From Rhodanobacter denitrificans (GTDB lineage: Bacteria; Pseudomonadota; Gammaproteobacteria; Xanthomonadales; Rhodanobacteraceae), in assembly GCA_003241385.1 (NCBI GenBank), contig QFPO01000005.1:186001-250000 (forward strand): DNA of 64,000 nt. The letters run 5' to 3'. The first letter of the stretch is position 1, and each line of letters starts with the position of its first letter. Made by a program: the position numbers and the translations under genes. This document shows positions 56,511-64,000 of this stretch, one piece after another. Under the pieces are notes generated by a model. It searched no databases and was not told where the DNA came from. It saw only the letters and a program-made list of their open reading frames with translations.

Positions 56511-56558
56511 CTGTTCGCGGGAGCGAGCAAAAACGAAGGATGCCCCTGCAGACCAAGC
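56511..56558 (-). repeat. Repeat remnant D
   Basis: Degenerate: CTGTTCGCGGGAGCGAGC then AAGGATGCCCCTGCAGACCAAGC, matching only the stem and outer block of copies B and C. A further CGCTCGCCTGAAAGCGAGCG stem at 56609-56628 may be another fragment. Confidence 0.45.
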
Positions 56559-56656
56559 AACCACCCCAGCCGCGCCCGCCCCACTCCGCGGAGCCCCGCT
56601 ACGCAACGAGAAGCAATCCGCTCGCCTGAAAGCGAGCGAAGAAGAACATCAAACGA

Positions 56657-58741
56657 TCACGCCACTCCCCCATCCCCCACCGGCCGCAACAAATACGCCA
56701 ACGTATCGACACTGTCGGCAATCCGATCACAGGTATCGGCCACCGCGACCAGCGCCGTGCGCGTCGCCTCGTCGGCACTCGCCTCGGCCGCCAGGGTGTC
56801 GGCCAGCAGGCGTTCCTCGCCGCGCAGCGAAGGCAGGAGCAGCGGCGTCCCGTCGCGCAGGGCGCGGGCGATCGCGGCCAGGGCCTGGTCGGCGCGGGCG
56901 GCGAAGGCCAGTACGCGGTCGCGCTGCGGCAGGTCGGGGGCGTCCTGCAGCACCGCTTCGAGCGACATGCAGGCGCGGATCAGCCGGTTCGCGTTCGCGA
57001 ACACGCCTTCGGCGAGGATCAGCTCGCTGCGCGAGCGCAGCGGCTCGCCGCGCAGACGGTCGATCGAGGCCTGCGCATTGGTGCGCGCGGCGCGGGCCGC
57101 GCTGCGCGTCTCGATCATCGCGGTGTCGCGTTCGGTCAGCAGCGTGATCGCATAGGCGCGGTAGGCGTCGATCATCGCCGCCAGCGCGGTGCGCACGCGC
57201 AGCCGTTCCCAGGTCGGCCACAGCGCGTAGGCGGTCAATGCCAGGGCGCAGCCGAGCACGGTCGCGATGCCGCGCGGCACGATCATCTCGCCGGGCGGCA
57301 CGCCGTCGAACGACAGCAGGATGACCAGCAGGCCGGTCAGCAGCGCGACGCCGAGGCCGTAGTGCATCGTCGTCAGCAGGCGGAAGCCGAAGCAGAACAC
57401 CGCCAGCAGCACCAGCCGCGCGGCGACGCCGTCCATCGCGAAATGGGCGATCGCCGAGGTCAGCAGCAGGCCGGCCAGCGTGCCGGCGACGCGCAGCACG
57501 CCGAAGCTGAAGGTGCTGGCGAAGTCCGGCTTCAGCACGATCGCCGCGGTCATCGGAATCCAGAAGCCGTGCGGGATCGCCAGCACGCGTTCGAGCATGA
57601 CCGCGAGCGCCAGGCATACGCCGCAGCGCAGCGCGTGGCGGCACGCGACCGAGGACAGGTCGAGGTTGGCGCGCAGCGTCGCCAGCGCGCCGCGCGGCTT
57701 CAGCGCGGCCGGCAGGCGCGCTTCCATCTGTTCGGCGCGGATCTCGCCGCGACTGCCGGCGAATTCGCTGTTGCGCACGACCGAGCGCAGCTGGCCGGCC
57801 AGGCCCTGCGCGCGCGCGTCGGCGATGCGCAGCAGGTAGTCGTCGGCGTCGCTGCGCACCTCGCCGAGCGCGGCGACCAGCGGATCGAGCGTCGACACAG
57901 CGGCTGCGGCGGCCGACGGCGGCTCGGCGTGCTCGAGCGCGTGCGCGAGGCCGTCGAGCACCCAGGCGGCATGTTCGAGAATCGCATCGAGCCGCGCGCG
58001 TGCGGTCGGGTCGGTCAGGCGCTCGTGGATCTCGGACAGCGCCAGCAGCTCCAGGCGCACGCGTTCGCAGACCTCGGCGATCACGCGGAACGCCTGCACG
58101 GCCACGCCGCGCGCGCGGTGCGCGCCGTGCAGCAGGATCACTGCGTCCTGGACCGCCTGCGTGGTCGGCGGCGCCTGGTCCGGGCCCGGATGCTGGCGCG
58201 CGGTCGCGGCCAGCTGGTGGAACACGGTCGCCAGCGCGAAGCGCTCGGGCCGGTAGCGCTGCAGCGGCCAGGCGGCGATCGCGGCCAGGGTCTGCAGCAG
58301 GCCGCCGGCGAAGATCAGCGCGGCGGCGATCGCCGCTTCCTCGGGCGTGTAGCGCAGATCCGAGGTGACGATCAGCAGGATCATGCTGGTCAGGCCGGTG
58401 CGCGCCTGTTCGGGGCCGAGCGCGACCAGCAGGCCGCCGCCGAAGCCCCACAGCAGCGCAGCGACGGCCAGCAGCACGGTGTCGGCGCCGAGCAGCATGC
58501 CGGCGAACGCCGACAGGCCGGCGGCCAGCGCGGTCAGCAGCATGCGCTGCATGCGCAGCCGGTACGGGCCGGGCTGGTCGGAGAACATCGTGTTGAGCGC
58601 GCCGGTCGCCATCGCGACGCCGGCCTCGACGTGCCCGGTCGCGGCGGCGACCGCCAGCGGCGCGACCACGGCCAGCGTATTGCGCAGCGCGACCCGGTAC
58701 GGCACGTCACGAGGCTTGAGTTGGAGCAGCGGGCGCAGCAT
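56657..58741 (-). CDS. FUSC family membrane protein (aromatic-acid exporter type, YccS-like)
   Basis: 694 residues with the duplicated FUSC layout: six N-terminal membrane helices (about 20-160), a cytoplasmic helical region (170-365), a second set of helices (about 370-500; VCLALAVMLERVLAIPHGFWIPMTAAIVLKP is the FUSC_2 signature) and a C-terminal cytoplasmic domain. Relatives include AaeB, which exports aromatic carboxylates, and fusaric acid resistance proteins. Its place beside the 3-hydroxyanthranilate dioxygenase gene (145-base gap) suggests export of kynurenine-pathway aromatics, which is inference. No AaeA-like partner is present. Confidence 0.88.
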   Translation of the reverse strand: MLRPLLQLKPRDVPYRVALRNTLAVVAPLAVAAATGHVEAGVAMATGALNTMFSDQPGPYRLRMQRMLLTALAAGLSAFAGMLLGADTVLLAVAALLWGFGGGLLVALGPEQARTGLTSMILLIVTSDLRYTPEEAAIAAALIFAGGLLQTLAAIAAWPLQRYRPERFALATVFHQLAATARQHPGPDQAPPTTQAVQDAVILLHGAHRARGVAVQAFRVIAEVCERVRLELLALSEIHERLTDPTARARLDAILEHAAWVLDGLAHALEHAEPPSAAAAAVSTLDPLVAALGEVRSDADDYLLRIADARAQGLAGQLRSVVRNSEFAGSRGEIRAEQMEARLPAALKPRGALATLRANLDLSSVACRHALRCGVCLALAVMLERVLAIPHGFWIPMTAAIVLKPDFASTFSFGVLRVAGTLAGLLLTSAIAHFAMDGVAARLVLLAVFCFGFRLLTTMHYGLGVALLTGLLVILLSFDGVPPGEMIVPRGIATVLGCALALTAYALWPTWERLRVRTALAAMIDAYRAYAITLLTERDTAMIETRSAARAARTNAQASIDRLRGEPLRSRSELILAEGVFANANRLIRACMSLEAVLQDAPDLPQRDRVLAFAARADQALAAIARALRDGTPLLLPSLRGEERLLADTLAAEASADEATRTALVAVADTCDRIADSVDTLAYLLRPVGDGGVA

Positions 58742-58886
58742 CGGACTTCAGATCAGGAAGGGCGTCGCATCCGGCCGGTGCCGGCGACCCGGCCGCGTGC
58801 GGAACGCGCCCGGCCGGCCATCATCCCAGAGCGCCGTCGGTGCCGATACCGGGTCGTGCGCCGACCGGCGGCCGCCGGCGGGGTGC

Positions 58887-59417
58887 TCAGGTCGGGTCGA
58901 CCATGTAGCGTGCCGGCGCCGGGTTGACGTGGCCGCATTCGGCGCAGGTGCGGTGCTCGCGCGAGCCGTAGAAGCGGTCGAACACCGCGCCGAAGTCGCG
59001 CTCGATGTCGACCAGGTGGAAGTATTCCTCGTAGAGCCGGTGGTTGCAGCGCTCGCAGAACCACAGCAGGCCGTCGTCCTCGTGCGCGAGGCGCTTGCGC
59101 TCGATCACCAGGCCGACCGAGTCGGGCATGCGCTGCGGCGAATGCGGCACGCGCGGCGGCAGATAGAACATCTCGCCGGCGCGGATCGGGATGTCGCGTA
59201 CCGCGCCGTCCTCCTGGATCTTCAGCACCATCTCGCCCTCGAGCTGGTAGAAGAACTCCGGGCCTTCCTCCCAGTGGTAGTCGGTCCGCGCGTTCGGGCC
59301 GCCGACGATCATGACGATGAAGTCTTCCTGGACGATGCACTTGTTGCCGACCGGCGGCTTGAGCAGGTGGCGGTGCTCCTCGATCCAGCGCTGGAGGTTG
59401 ATGGGCGGGGCAAGCAT
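58887..59417 (-). CDS. nbaC: 3-hydroxyanthranilate 3,4-dioxygenase
   Basis: 176-residue cupin dioxygenase that opens the ring of 3-hydroxyanthranilate to ACMS. Fe(II) ligands are His48 (TDYHWEEGPE), Glu54 and His92 (PPRVPHSPQRM). The bacterial-type C-terminal rubredoxin-like metal site has Cys121/124 in FCERCNH and Cys158/161 in CAECGH. The ATG at 59417 gives the standard N-terminus (MLAPPINLQRWIEEHRHLLKPP). It lies 202 bases after the RidA gene; no clear promoter is visible there. Confidence 0.95.
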   Translation of the reverse strand: MLAPPINLQRWIEEHRHLLKPPVGNKCIVQEDFIVMIVGGPNARTDYHWEEGPEFFYQLEGEMVLKIQEDGAVRDIPIRAGEMFYLPPRVPHSPQRMPDSVGLVIERKRLAHEDDGLLWFCERCNHRLYEEYFHLVDIERDFGAVFDRFYGSREHRTCAECGHVNPAPARYMVDPT

Positions 59418-59619
59418 CGGCGGTCGCCTGGCAGATTCGGGGTGCTTGGGAGTGTGGGCGGTAGAGACGCTCGAGGCGAAAAGTCGACCGCGCGAGGACG
59501 GATTGTCGACGATTCGCCGGCCCGTAGGAATGCTGCAGGCCAGGAATCGGCGGGAACATCGACCGCGCGGGCGGCTTCGGCCGTTTTCTGCCGGCCACGC
59601 TCCTGGCGTACGCCGGCGC

Positions 59620-60060
59620 TCAGGCACTCCGCAGCGCGGCGATGCATTTGAGCTCGATCGCGATCGGCGTCGGCAGCGCGGTGATGCCGAGCGTGGTGCG
59701 GCACGGCGCGCTGCCGGCGTCCGGGAAATGCTCGGCCCAGATCGCGTTGTAGGTCTTGAAGTCGCGCGCCATGTCGGTCAGGAACACGGTCACGTCGACC
59801 AGGTCCTCCCAGCGCGCGCCGCTGGCTTCGAGCACGGCGCGCACGTTCGCGAACACCTGCCGCGTCTGCGCGGCGATGTCGTAGGTGACCAGTGTGCCGT
59901 CCGCGGCGGTCACGTTGCCGGGAATCGCGCCGCTGCCGGGCAGGCGCGGGCCGACGCCGGACAGGAACAGCAGATCGCCGACGCGGCGCGCGTGCGGGTA
60001 GGCGCCGACCGGTGCCGGCGCGCGTTCGGTGCGGATGCTGCTGTCGAGGTTCGTGTCCAT
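59620..60060 (-). CDS. nbaF: RidA-family 2-aminomuconate deaminase
   Basis: 146-residue trimeric RidA/YjgF-fold protein. The segment APVGAYPHARRVGDLLFLSG and RWEDLVDVTVFLTDMARDF match the subgroup that deaminates 2-aminomuconate to 2-oxo-hex-3-enedioate, and the neighbours HAO and ACMSD fit this. The RidA Arg that holds the carboxylate is expected in PCRTTLGI, where CRTT is present. The ATG overlaps the preceding stop by one base (TGATG), so it is coupled to the upstream gene. Confidence 0.85.
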   Translation of the reverse strand: MDTNLDSSIRTERAPAPVGAYPHARRVGDLLFLSGVGPRLPGSGAIPGNVTAADGTLVTYDIAAQTRQVFANVRAVLEASGARWEDLVDVTVFLTDMARDFKTYNAIWAEHFPDAGSAPCRTTLGITALPTPIAIELKCIAALRSA

Positions 60061-61406
60061 CAGTGTCCCTGGGTGGCGGTCGCCGCGCTCACGTCGATCG
60101 TGCGCCGGCCGAGCGCGCGATTGTCGGTCGAACGGGCGGTCAGGCGATAGCGGTCCGGGCGCAGATACAGATCGGTCGTCGGCTCGGCGTCGGCCGAGGT
60201 GCGCACCCGGTCGCGCGTCGTGCGCGCCGCATGGGCCGGGTCGAACACGACGCGGTCGGCCGGGATCGCCTCGTCCGGCTCGTCGGCGTAGCGCGCCTCG
60301 AGCAGGCACGGGTACTGGTTGTCGCACAGCGCGCTGGTGATCGGATACGGCAGGCGCTCGCCGCCGAGCGACAGCCAGGTCGGCCGGCCGCGACGCAGCG
60401 TCTCGGCCGGGAAGATCACGCTGACGTCGTAGGCGTCGGCGCGCAGCGACCACGGCGCGCCGGCGGCGTCGCGAAACACGATCGGCTGCTGCGGCTGCAG
60501 GTGATTGCTCATCGCGGCGTAGAGCGGATGGTCGTCGGCGGACGAGGCGTGCGGCGTCATGAAGGTCTGCTCGATCGTCAGCGGATCGATGCGGCTCATC
60601 TGCGCGAAATGCTGCGCCATCGACTTGCCGTCGAAGTAGCGGCCGGCCTCCTGGATGTGGGCGTAGCCGGCGTTGACGACGATGCGCGCATCCGGGTGTA
60701 CATCGAGCGTGCGCCGGATCAGGTTGCGCGCCTGCTCGCGCTCGCGCGCATCGCCGATCGCGTCGGATTCGGCCTCGTAGGCGACCACGACGTAGCCGAG
60801 GTCGAGCGCCGTGCGCACCATTTCCGCGTAGATCGGCTCCTCGGTGTAGAAGCCGGTCGCCGCGGTCGGATAGCCGCGCGCGGCGAGCTTCTTGTCGGTG
60901 GAGTACAGCGTCTCGGCCGCGAAGTGATCGAAGCCCTGCTCACGCAGACGCTCGAGCATCTGCACGGTCAGCGTGCGCGTCAGCGCGTTGGAGTGGTTCT
61001 CGTTGAAGAACACCGCCTGGCGGCCCTGGGCGAGCGCCGCGATCGCATCGACCGCCGGTTCGGCGCGGTAGCCCCGATCGAGCGGCGAGGGGCTGTCGCC
61101 CTTCTGTGCCGGCTGCGCGATCGTGAACGTCGTGCGCGCGCCGGCGTAGTCGCCGACCCAGGTCTGGAACCAGCTCAGATACTGGTTGAAGATCAACCGG
61201 AACGGCACCGCGGTGGTGCCGGTGTAGGCATCGCGCATGTACAGGTACTGCGCGAGCAGGCCGGGCCGGCGCTGCGCCTCGGCCATGATGCGTTCGGACT
61301 TCTCGACCGCGGCACGCTGCTGCGGGATCGCCGCGCCGGTCGTCTGCGGCGGCGCCTGGGCGGGCTGGACGGCGAACAGGACGGCGGCGGCGGCGAGTGC
61401 GGACAT
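60060..61406 (-). CDS. Exported EreA/ChaN-like (TIKI superfamily) protein of unknown function
   Basis: 448 residues. Signal peptide of about 18 residues (MSALAAAAVLFAVQPAQA). The core AVFFNENHSNALTRTLTVQM (131-150) with FDHFAAETLYS, YVVVAYEAESD and IVVNAGYAHIQEAGRYFDGK resembles the Glu-x-His centres of erythromycin-esterase/ChaN-like proteins. The C-terminal third is beta-rich (YRLTARS) and has no known motif. Catalysis is uncertain. It is the first gene of a pair with the 2-aminomuconate deaminase (TGATG overlap), which ties an exported protein to a cytoplasmic catabolic step. Confidence 0.6.
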   Translation of the reverse strand: MSALAAAAVLFAVQPAQAPPQTTGAAIPQQRAAVEKSERIMAEAQRRPGLLAQYLYMRDAYTGTTAVPFRLIFNQYLSWFQTWVGDYAGARTTFTIAQPAQKGDSPSPLDRGYRAEPAVDAIAALAQGRQAVFFNENHSNALTRTLTVQMLERLREQGFDHFAAETLYSTDKKLAARGYPTAATGFYTEEPIYAEMVRTALDLGYVVVAYEAESDAIGDAREREQARNLIRRTLDVHPDARIVVNAGYAHIQEAGRYFDGKSMAQHFAQMSRIDPLTIEQTFMTPHASSADDHPLYAAMSNHLQPQQPIVFRDAAGAPWSLRADAYDVSVIFPAETLRRGRPTWLSLGGERLPYPITSALCDNQYPCLLEARYADEPDEAIPADRVVFDPAHAARTTRDRVRTSADAEPTTDLYLRPDRYRLTARSTDNRALGRRTIDVSAATATQGH

Positions 61407-61563
61407 GGCGGGCTCCGGTCGATCGGCGGGCAGGCCTCTGGGCCGTCCCGGTCGACCGATTATCGGCCGCTTTCCGCATCGCGGGGTGCATCGCCGGCGC
61501 GTTGCGCCGGCGGCCGCCGGAACCTGCGGCGCTGTCGCGCCGCAGGTCGGCCCGGGTGGGCGC

Positions 61564-62910
61564 TCAGGGATTGATCGGACTGAAGTCGACGCTGAAGCCC
61601 GGGTTGTAGTTGCTGTACCAAGTCCAGCCGGCGTTGATCTTCCAGTACATGCCCGGCGAGCAGCTGCTGCCCCAGAAGCGGACGCCTTCCCATCCGAAGC
61701 TGCCGCTGACGGACTGGTATCCGGTCAGCAGGTTGCCGGAGACCCAGGCGGAGATCGTGTTGACGTCGAGCGAGCCGCTGGTGGCGCCGGAGAAGTCGCC
61801 GACGTGCCCCCAGGTGCTGAACGCATCCTCCCACTTGTCGGGAATGTTGGAACCGTCGCACGGATCGGTCATCCACCACTGCGCGCCGAGGCTCGCGCCG
61901 GAGCTGATCGACTTGCACGACCACTTGTCGACCGTATTGCTGATCGAGCCGGTGTAGGTCCAGATCTGATAGCCGCCGGTCGGCGACTTGTAGCTGATCG
62001 GGATCGACACCGTACCGCTGAACGTGCCGCTGCCGCTGGTCGGCACGAAGGCCTGCGGGCTCATCGGCGCAGTCAGCGTACCGAGCACGTAGGCATTGCC
62101 GAAGCCGCGATCGCATTCGTCGTTGGCATGCAGGCTGCCGGCGTTGACGCTGATGCGGCCCTCGACGACCAGATACTGCGAATTGCTCTGCTGGGTCTGG
62201 TTGAGAAAGCCCCAGACCGTCCAGGTGAACGTCGCCGCGCCGGCGCCCTTGTTCGAGGTGCCGCCCTGCGAGTACGTGAACGAGTACGTCGTGGTGAACG
62301 TCTGCAGGAAATACTTCAGGCCGGTCGGCGGCGTGTTGTCGAGTATGACCGGTGCCCCGCGCGTGCGGTCCATCGTGCGCTCGACGTGGACCTTGAACAG
62401 GTCCGCGGCGGCCGGATCGACGAAGGCGCTGCCGAGTGAGGCGAAGTCGATGCAGGCACACGCGATCGCGGCGTCGTCGGTCGGCGTTCTGTCGTGCTCC
62501 CGCGCGGCCCGGCTCGGAGCGTCGGCGGCCGCTGCTCCGGCCGCGACGGCCGAGTACTCCAGTGCCTCGACGCGGAAATCGGTCAGGCCCGAGGCGTTCC
62601 GGCTGGCACTGATCAGCAGGGCGGCGACGCTGCGTTGCGGCAGGATGCCGACGATGCCGTGCAGCGCCGCCAGCGTATCCGGACTCGGGCACAGCAGCAG
62701 GATCGGCCGGTCGGCCTTGAGGCTCTGACTGACCCATTCGGCCGTCTGCGCCGCTTCGGTCGTCCGGCAGTCCGCCACGATCAATCGGGTCTTGTCCAGC
62801 GCCGCCTTGTCCGGTCGGCCGCGCGGCGTCTCTTCTCCGAGATGAAACAGATAGCTGACCGGGTGCGACAGCAGGCCATCGCCGCATACGAATATCTGTT
62901 GCTGGATCAT
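61564..62910 (-). CDS. Two-part protein of unknown family (Rossmann-like N-terminus, Trp-rich beta C-terminus)
   Basis: 448 residues, no signal peptide or membrane helix. Residues 1-125 alternate strands and helices (QIFVCGDGLL, TRLIVADCRTTEAAQTAEWV, RPILLLCPSPDTL, SVAALLISASRNASG), like a small Rossmann or receiver-type domain. A low-complexity Ala-rich linker follows. From about 195 to the end it is Thr/Ser/Gly-rich with 14 Trp (FTWTVWGF, GAQWWMTDPCDG, WEGVRFWGSS, YWKINAGWTWYSNY) and no helices expected, as in secreted lectin-like or pore-forming folds. I do not recognise the family. AAAAGGAC lies before the ATG. It is divergent from the SpvB-type gene. Confidence 0.65.
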   Translation of the reverse strand: MIQQQIFVCGDGLLSHPVSYLFHLGEETPRGRPDKAALDKTRLIVADCRTTEAAQTAEWVSQSLKADRPILLLCPSPDTLAALHGIVGILPQRSVAALLISASRNASGLTDFRVEALEYSAVAAGAAAADAPSRAAREHDRTPTDDAAIACACIDFASLGSAFVDPAAADLFKVHVERTMDRTRGAPVILDNTPPTGLKYFLQTFTTTYSFTYSQGGTSNKGAGAATFTWTVWGFLNQTQQSNSQYLVVEGRISVNAGSLHANDECDRGFGNAYVLGTLTAPMSPQAFVPTSGSGTFSGTVSIPISYKSPTGGYQIWTYTGSISNTVDKWSCKSISSGASLGAQWWMTDPCDGSNIPDKWEDAFSTWGHVGDFSGATSGSLDVNTISAWVSGNLLTGYQSVSGSFGWEGVRFWGSSCSPGMYWKINAGWTWYSNYNPGFSVDFSPINP

Positions 62911-62959
62911 CGTCCTTTTACTCCCTGTGAATACCGCCAGTCCGGCGGCGAAGTCCGAT

Positions 62960-62980
62960 TGAGACAGATTACACAGATTG
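62960..62980. repeat. Short direct repeat in the divergent promoter region
   Basis: ACAGATT at 62964-62970 and again at 62973-62979, spaced nine bases apart in the AT-rich gap between the two divergent genes. One helical turn spacing could suit a regulator binding site; weak evidence. Confidence 0.25.
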
Positions 62981-63009
62981 ACATTGTGAAACATGATTGA
63001 TTTTATACA
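62978..63009 (+). promoter_or_regulatory. Candidate promoter of the SpvB-type gene
   Basis: A consensus TTGACA (62978-62983) is followed at 17-18 bases by TTTTATAC (63001-63008), in the most AT-rich stretch of the window. The leader would be about 75 bases to the ATG at 63090. Confidence 0.55.
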
Positions 63010-63089
63010 TTGCGCGTTAAGGACAATGACACCGGGCGCCGCGTCGCGCAGACGTCGCGCCCGACCACCTAGGGAGAAGGGGGCCGACC

Positions 63090-64000
63090 ATGTCTCATCC
63101 GCGTATCGCCTGCGCTCACGTCCTGCGTCTGTGGCCGGCCGTCGCCGCACTGCTGTGCACGCTGCTGATCGCGACCGGCCATCCGCCGGCCACCGCGGCC
63201 CGCACCGAAACGCGCGCTCAGAACCTCGCACCCTCGCAGCCGGTCGGCACGCTGCCGGGCAGCTTCGGCGTCGACGGCAACGGCGCGGCGACCTGGACGC
63301 TGCAGGTGCAGGTACCGCCCGGTACCGGCGGCGTCGCGCCGTCGCTGCAGATCACCTACGACAGCCACCGCAGCAACGGCTATCTCGGCATGGGATTCTC
63401 GCTGAGCGGCATCTCGGCGATCACGCGCTGCGGCGCCAACTACCGCACCGACGGATTCAAGGCCGGCGTCGACTACGGGCCGCGTGACCGCTACTGCCTG
63501 GACGGCCGCCGGCTGATCGCGACCTCCGGCAGCTACGGTGCCGACGGCACCGTCTACCACACCGAGATCGAGACCTGGACCGTGCTGGCCTCGCACGGCA
63601 GCTGCGGCTCGGGGCCGTGCTCGTTCACCGGCACCGACAAGGACGGCAATACGCTGAGCTTCGGCGCCACGACCGGTGCGACCGGCTCGCGCATCCTCGC
63701 GCAGGGCCGCAGCGACGGCGCCGTGCGTACCTGGTCGATCGACACGCGCACCGATCTGAACGGCAACGCGGTCGGCGTCGTCTACGTCAACGACGCGACC
63801 ACCGGCGAGTACTACCCGCAGCGCATCGACTACACGAGCAATGCCGCGGCGGGTCTCTCGGCGCAGCGCTCGGTACGCTTCGACTACGAGTCGCGCGACG
63901 ACGTCGTCAAGCGCTTCCTGGCCGGATCGCAGGTGCTGATCTCGCAGCGGCTGAGCGCGATCACGACCTCGGTCGTGCAGGACGGCACGGCATCGGACGT
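63090..64000 (+). CDS. SpvB/RHS-type toxin-like exported protein (5' part)
   Basis: The first 303 codons of a gene that runs off the window. A Sec-like signal (about 1-37; LWPAVAALLCTLLIATG) leads to a SpvB/TcdB N-terminal domain: GSFGVDGNGAATWTLQVQ, PPGTGGVAPSLQITYDSH, GYLGMGFSLSGISAITRCG, DRYCLDGRRLIATSG. In known members this domain opens a long protein with RHS repeats and a C-terminal toxin or effector; that part is not visible. GGGAGAAGGGGG lies seven bases before the ATG. The gene is divergent from the unknown two-part protein and has its own promoter. Confidence 0.88.
   Translation, partial: MSHPRIACAHVLRLWPAVAALLCTLLIATGHPPATAARTETRAQNLAPSQPVGTLPGSFGVDGNGAATWTLQVQVPPGTGGVAPSLQITYDSHRSNGYLGMGFSLSGISAITRCGANYRTDGFKAGVDYGPRDRYCLDGRRLIATSGSYGADGTVYHTEIETWTVLASHGSCGSGPCSFTGTDKDGNTLSFGATTGATGSRILAQGRSDGAVRTWSIDTRTDLNGNAVGVVYVNDATTGEYYPQRIDYTSNAAAGLSAQRSVRFDYESRDDVVKRFLAGSQVLISQRLSAITTSVVQDGTASD

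Noticed and set aside
55647..57147. Several frames (100-390 codons) through the repeat array
   Set aside because: They consist of translated repeat units (recurring RESNQREGHP-like words in both orientations) and lack ribosome sites; typical misannotation of this repeat.

Overview
The window is about 70 percent GC and densely packed. It reads as chromosome of a gammaproteobacterium of the Lysobacterales/Xanthomonadales, probably close to Rhodanobacteraceae. The grounds are gene content and order (cytochrome c4 with tandem dsbA, rsmI/lpoA/yraN/dolP, nrdR-rib-nusB-thiL-pgpA), TPR-tailed receptor kinases, DUF1501/DUF1800 export proteins, a repeat built on CTTTCTCTTG/CAAGAGAAAG, and a C-rich-loop small RNA resembling Xanthomonas sX13. 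The assignment is inference; no rRNA is present.

Layout. 1-1790 (minus): cytochrome c4 and two DsbA-type thiol oxidoreductases. 1967-5178 (minus): a DUF1800-DUF1501 pair. 5366-8137 (plus): a membrane Ser/Thr kinase with a TPR tail, overlapping murB tail to tail. 8083-10294 (minus): a 27-codon leader ORF, pyrD and murB, translationally chained. 10378-13368 (minus): small cytochrome c, SAM methyltransferase, aminoadipate-semialdehyde dehydrogenase. 13474-19090 (minus): cyanophycin locus with cyanophycinase (cphB), cyanophycin synthetase (cphA) and a CphA-like Mur ligase without an ATP-grasp domain. 19262-19338 (minus): tRNA-Arg(CCU). 20032-24252 (plus): TonB-dependent receptor, a strong terminator, and a dicarboxylate/amino-acid symporter. 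24344-29970 (plus): a second TPR kinase, then a glycosyltransferase-like protein with a PqqD-like N-terminus and a GT2 enzyme. 30174-32841 (minus): pyrF and ettA. 33070-40363 (plus): glyA-nrdR-ribD-ribE-ribBX-ribH-nusB-thiL-pgpA, mostly with overlapping stops and starts. 40824-43849: small exported proteins and an FAD-linked oxidase. 43884-47699: dolP, yraN and lpoA, divergent from rsmI, the same neighbourhood as in E. coli but without diaA. 47895-48015: a candidate sRNA. 48086-61406 (all minus): a kynurenine-pathway region. 61564-64000: a protein of unknown family divergent from a SpvB-type toxin gene cut by the window end.

How genes work together. The 48-61 kb block encodes most of the route from kynurenine towards 2-oxo-hex-3-enedioate: kynurenine 3-monooxygenase, kynureninase, 3-hydroxyanthranilate dioxygenase, ACMS decarboxylase and a RidA-type 2-aminomuconate deaminase. 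Tryptophan dioxygenase, formamidase and aminomuconate-semialdehyde dehydrogenase are not in the window. Interleaved in it are a GGDEF/EAL membrane protein, a FUSC-type exporter, an exported 176-residue protein and DUF3293, several joined to pathway genes by ATGA or GTGA overlaps. The cyanophycin genes store and mobilise nitrogen as an Asp-Arg polymer. The rib genes make riboflavin; the ribBX C-terminal half has lost the GTP cyclohydrolase II zinc cysteines, so that activity must be supplied elsewhere.

Most novel-looking items: the sX13-like RNA at 47895; the unknown 448-residue protein paired with the SpvB-type gene; the PqqD-like/glycosyltransferase cassette at 27182; the solo Mur ligase in the cyanophycin locus; the leader ORF that seems to control pyrD translation; and the inverted repeat composite at 55591-56558.
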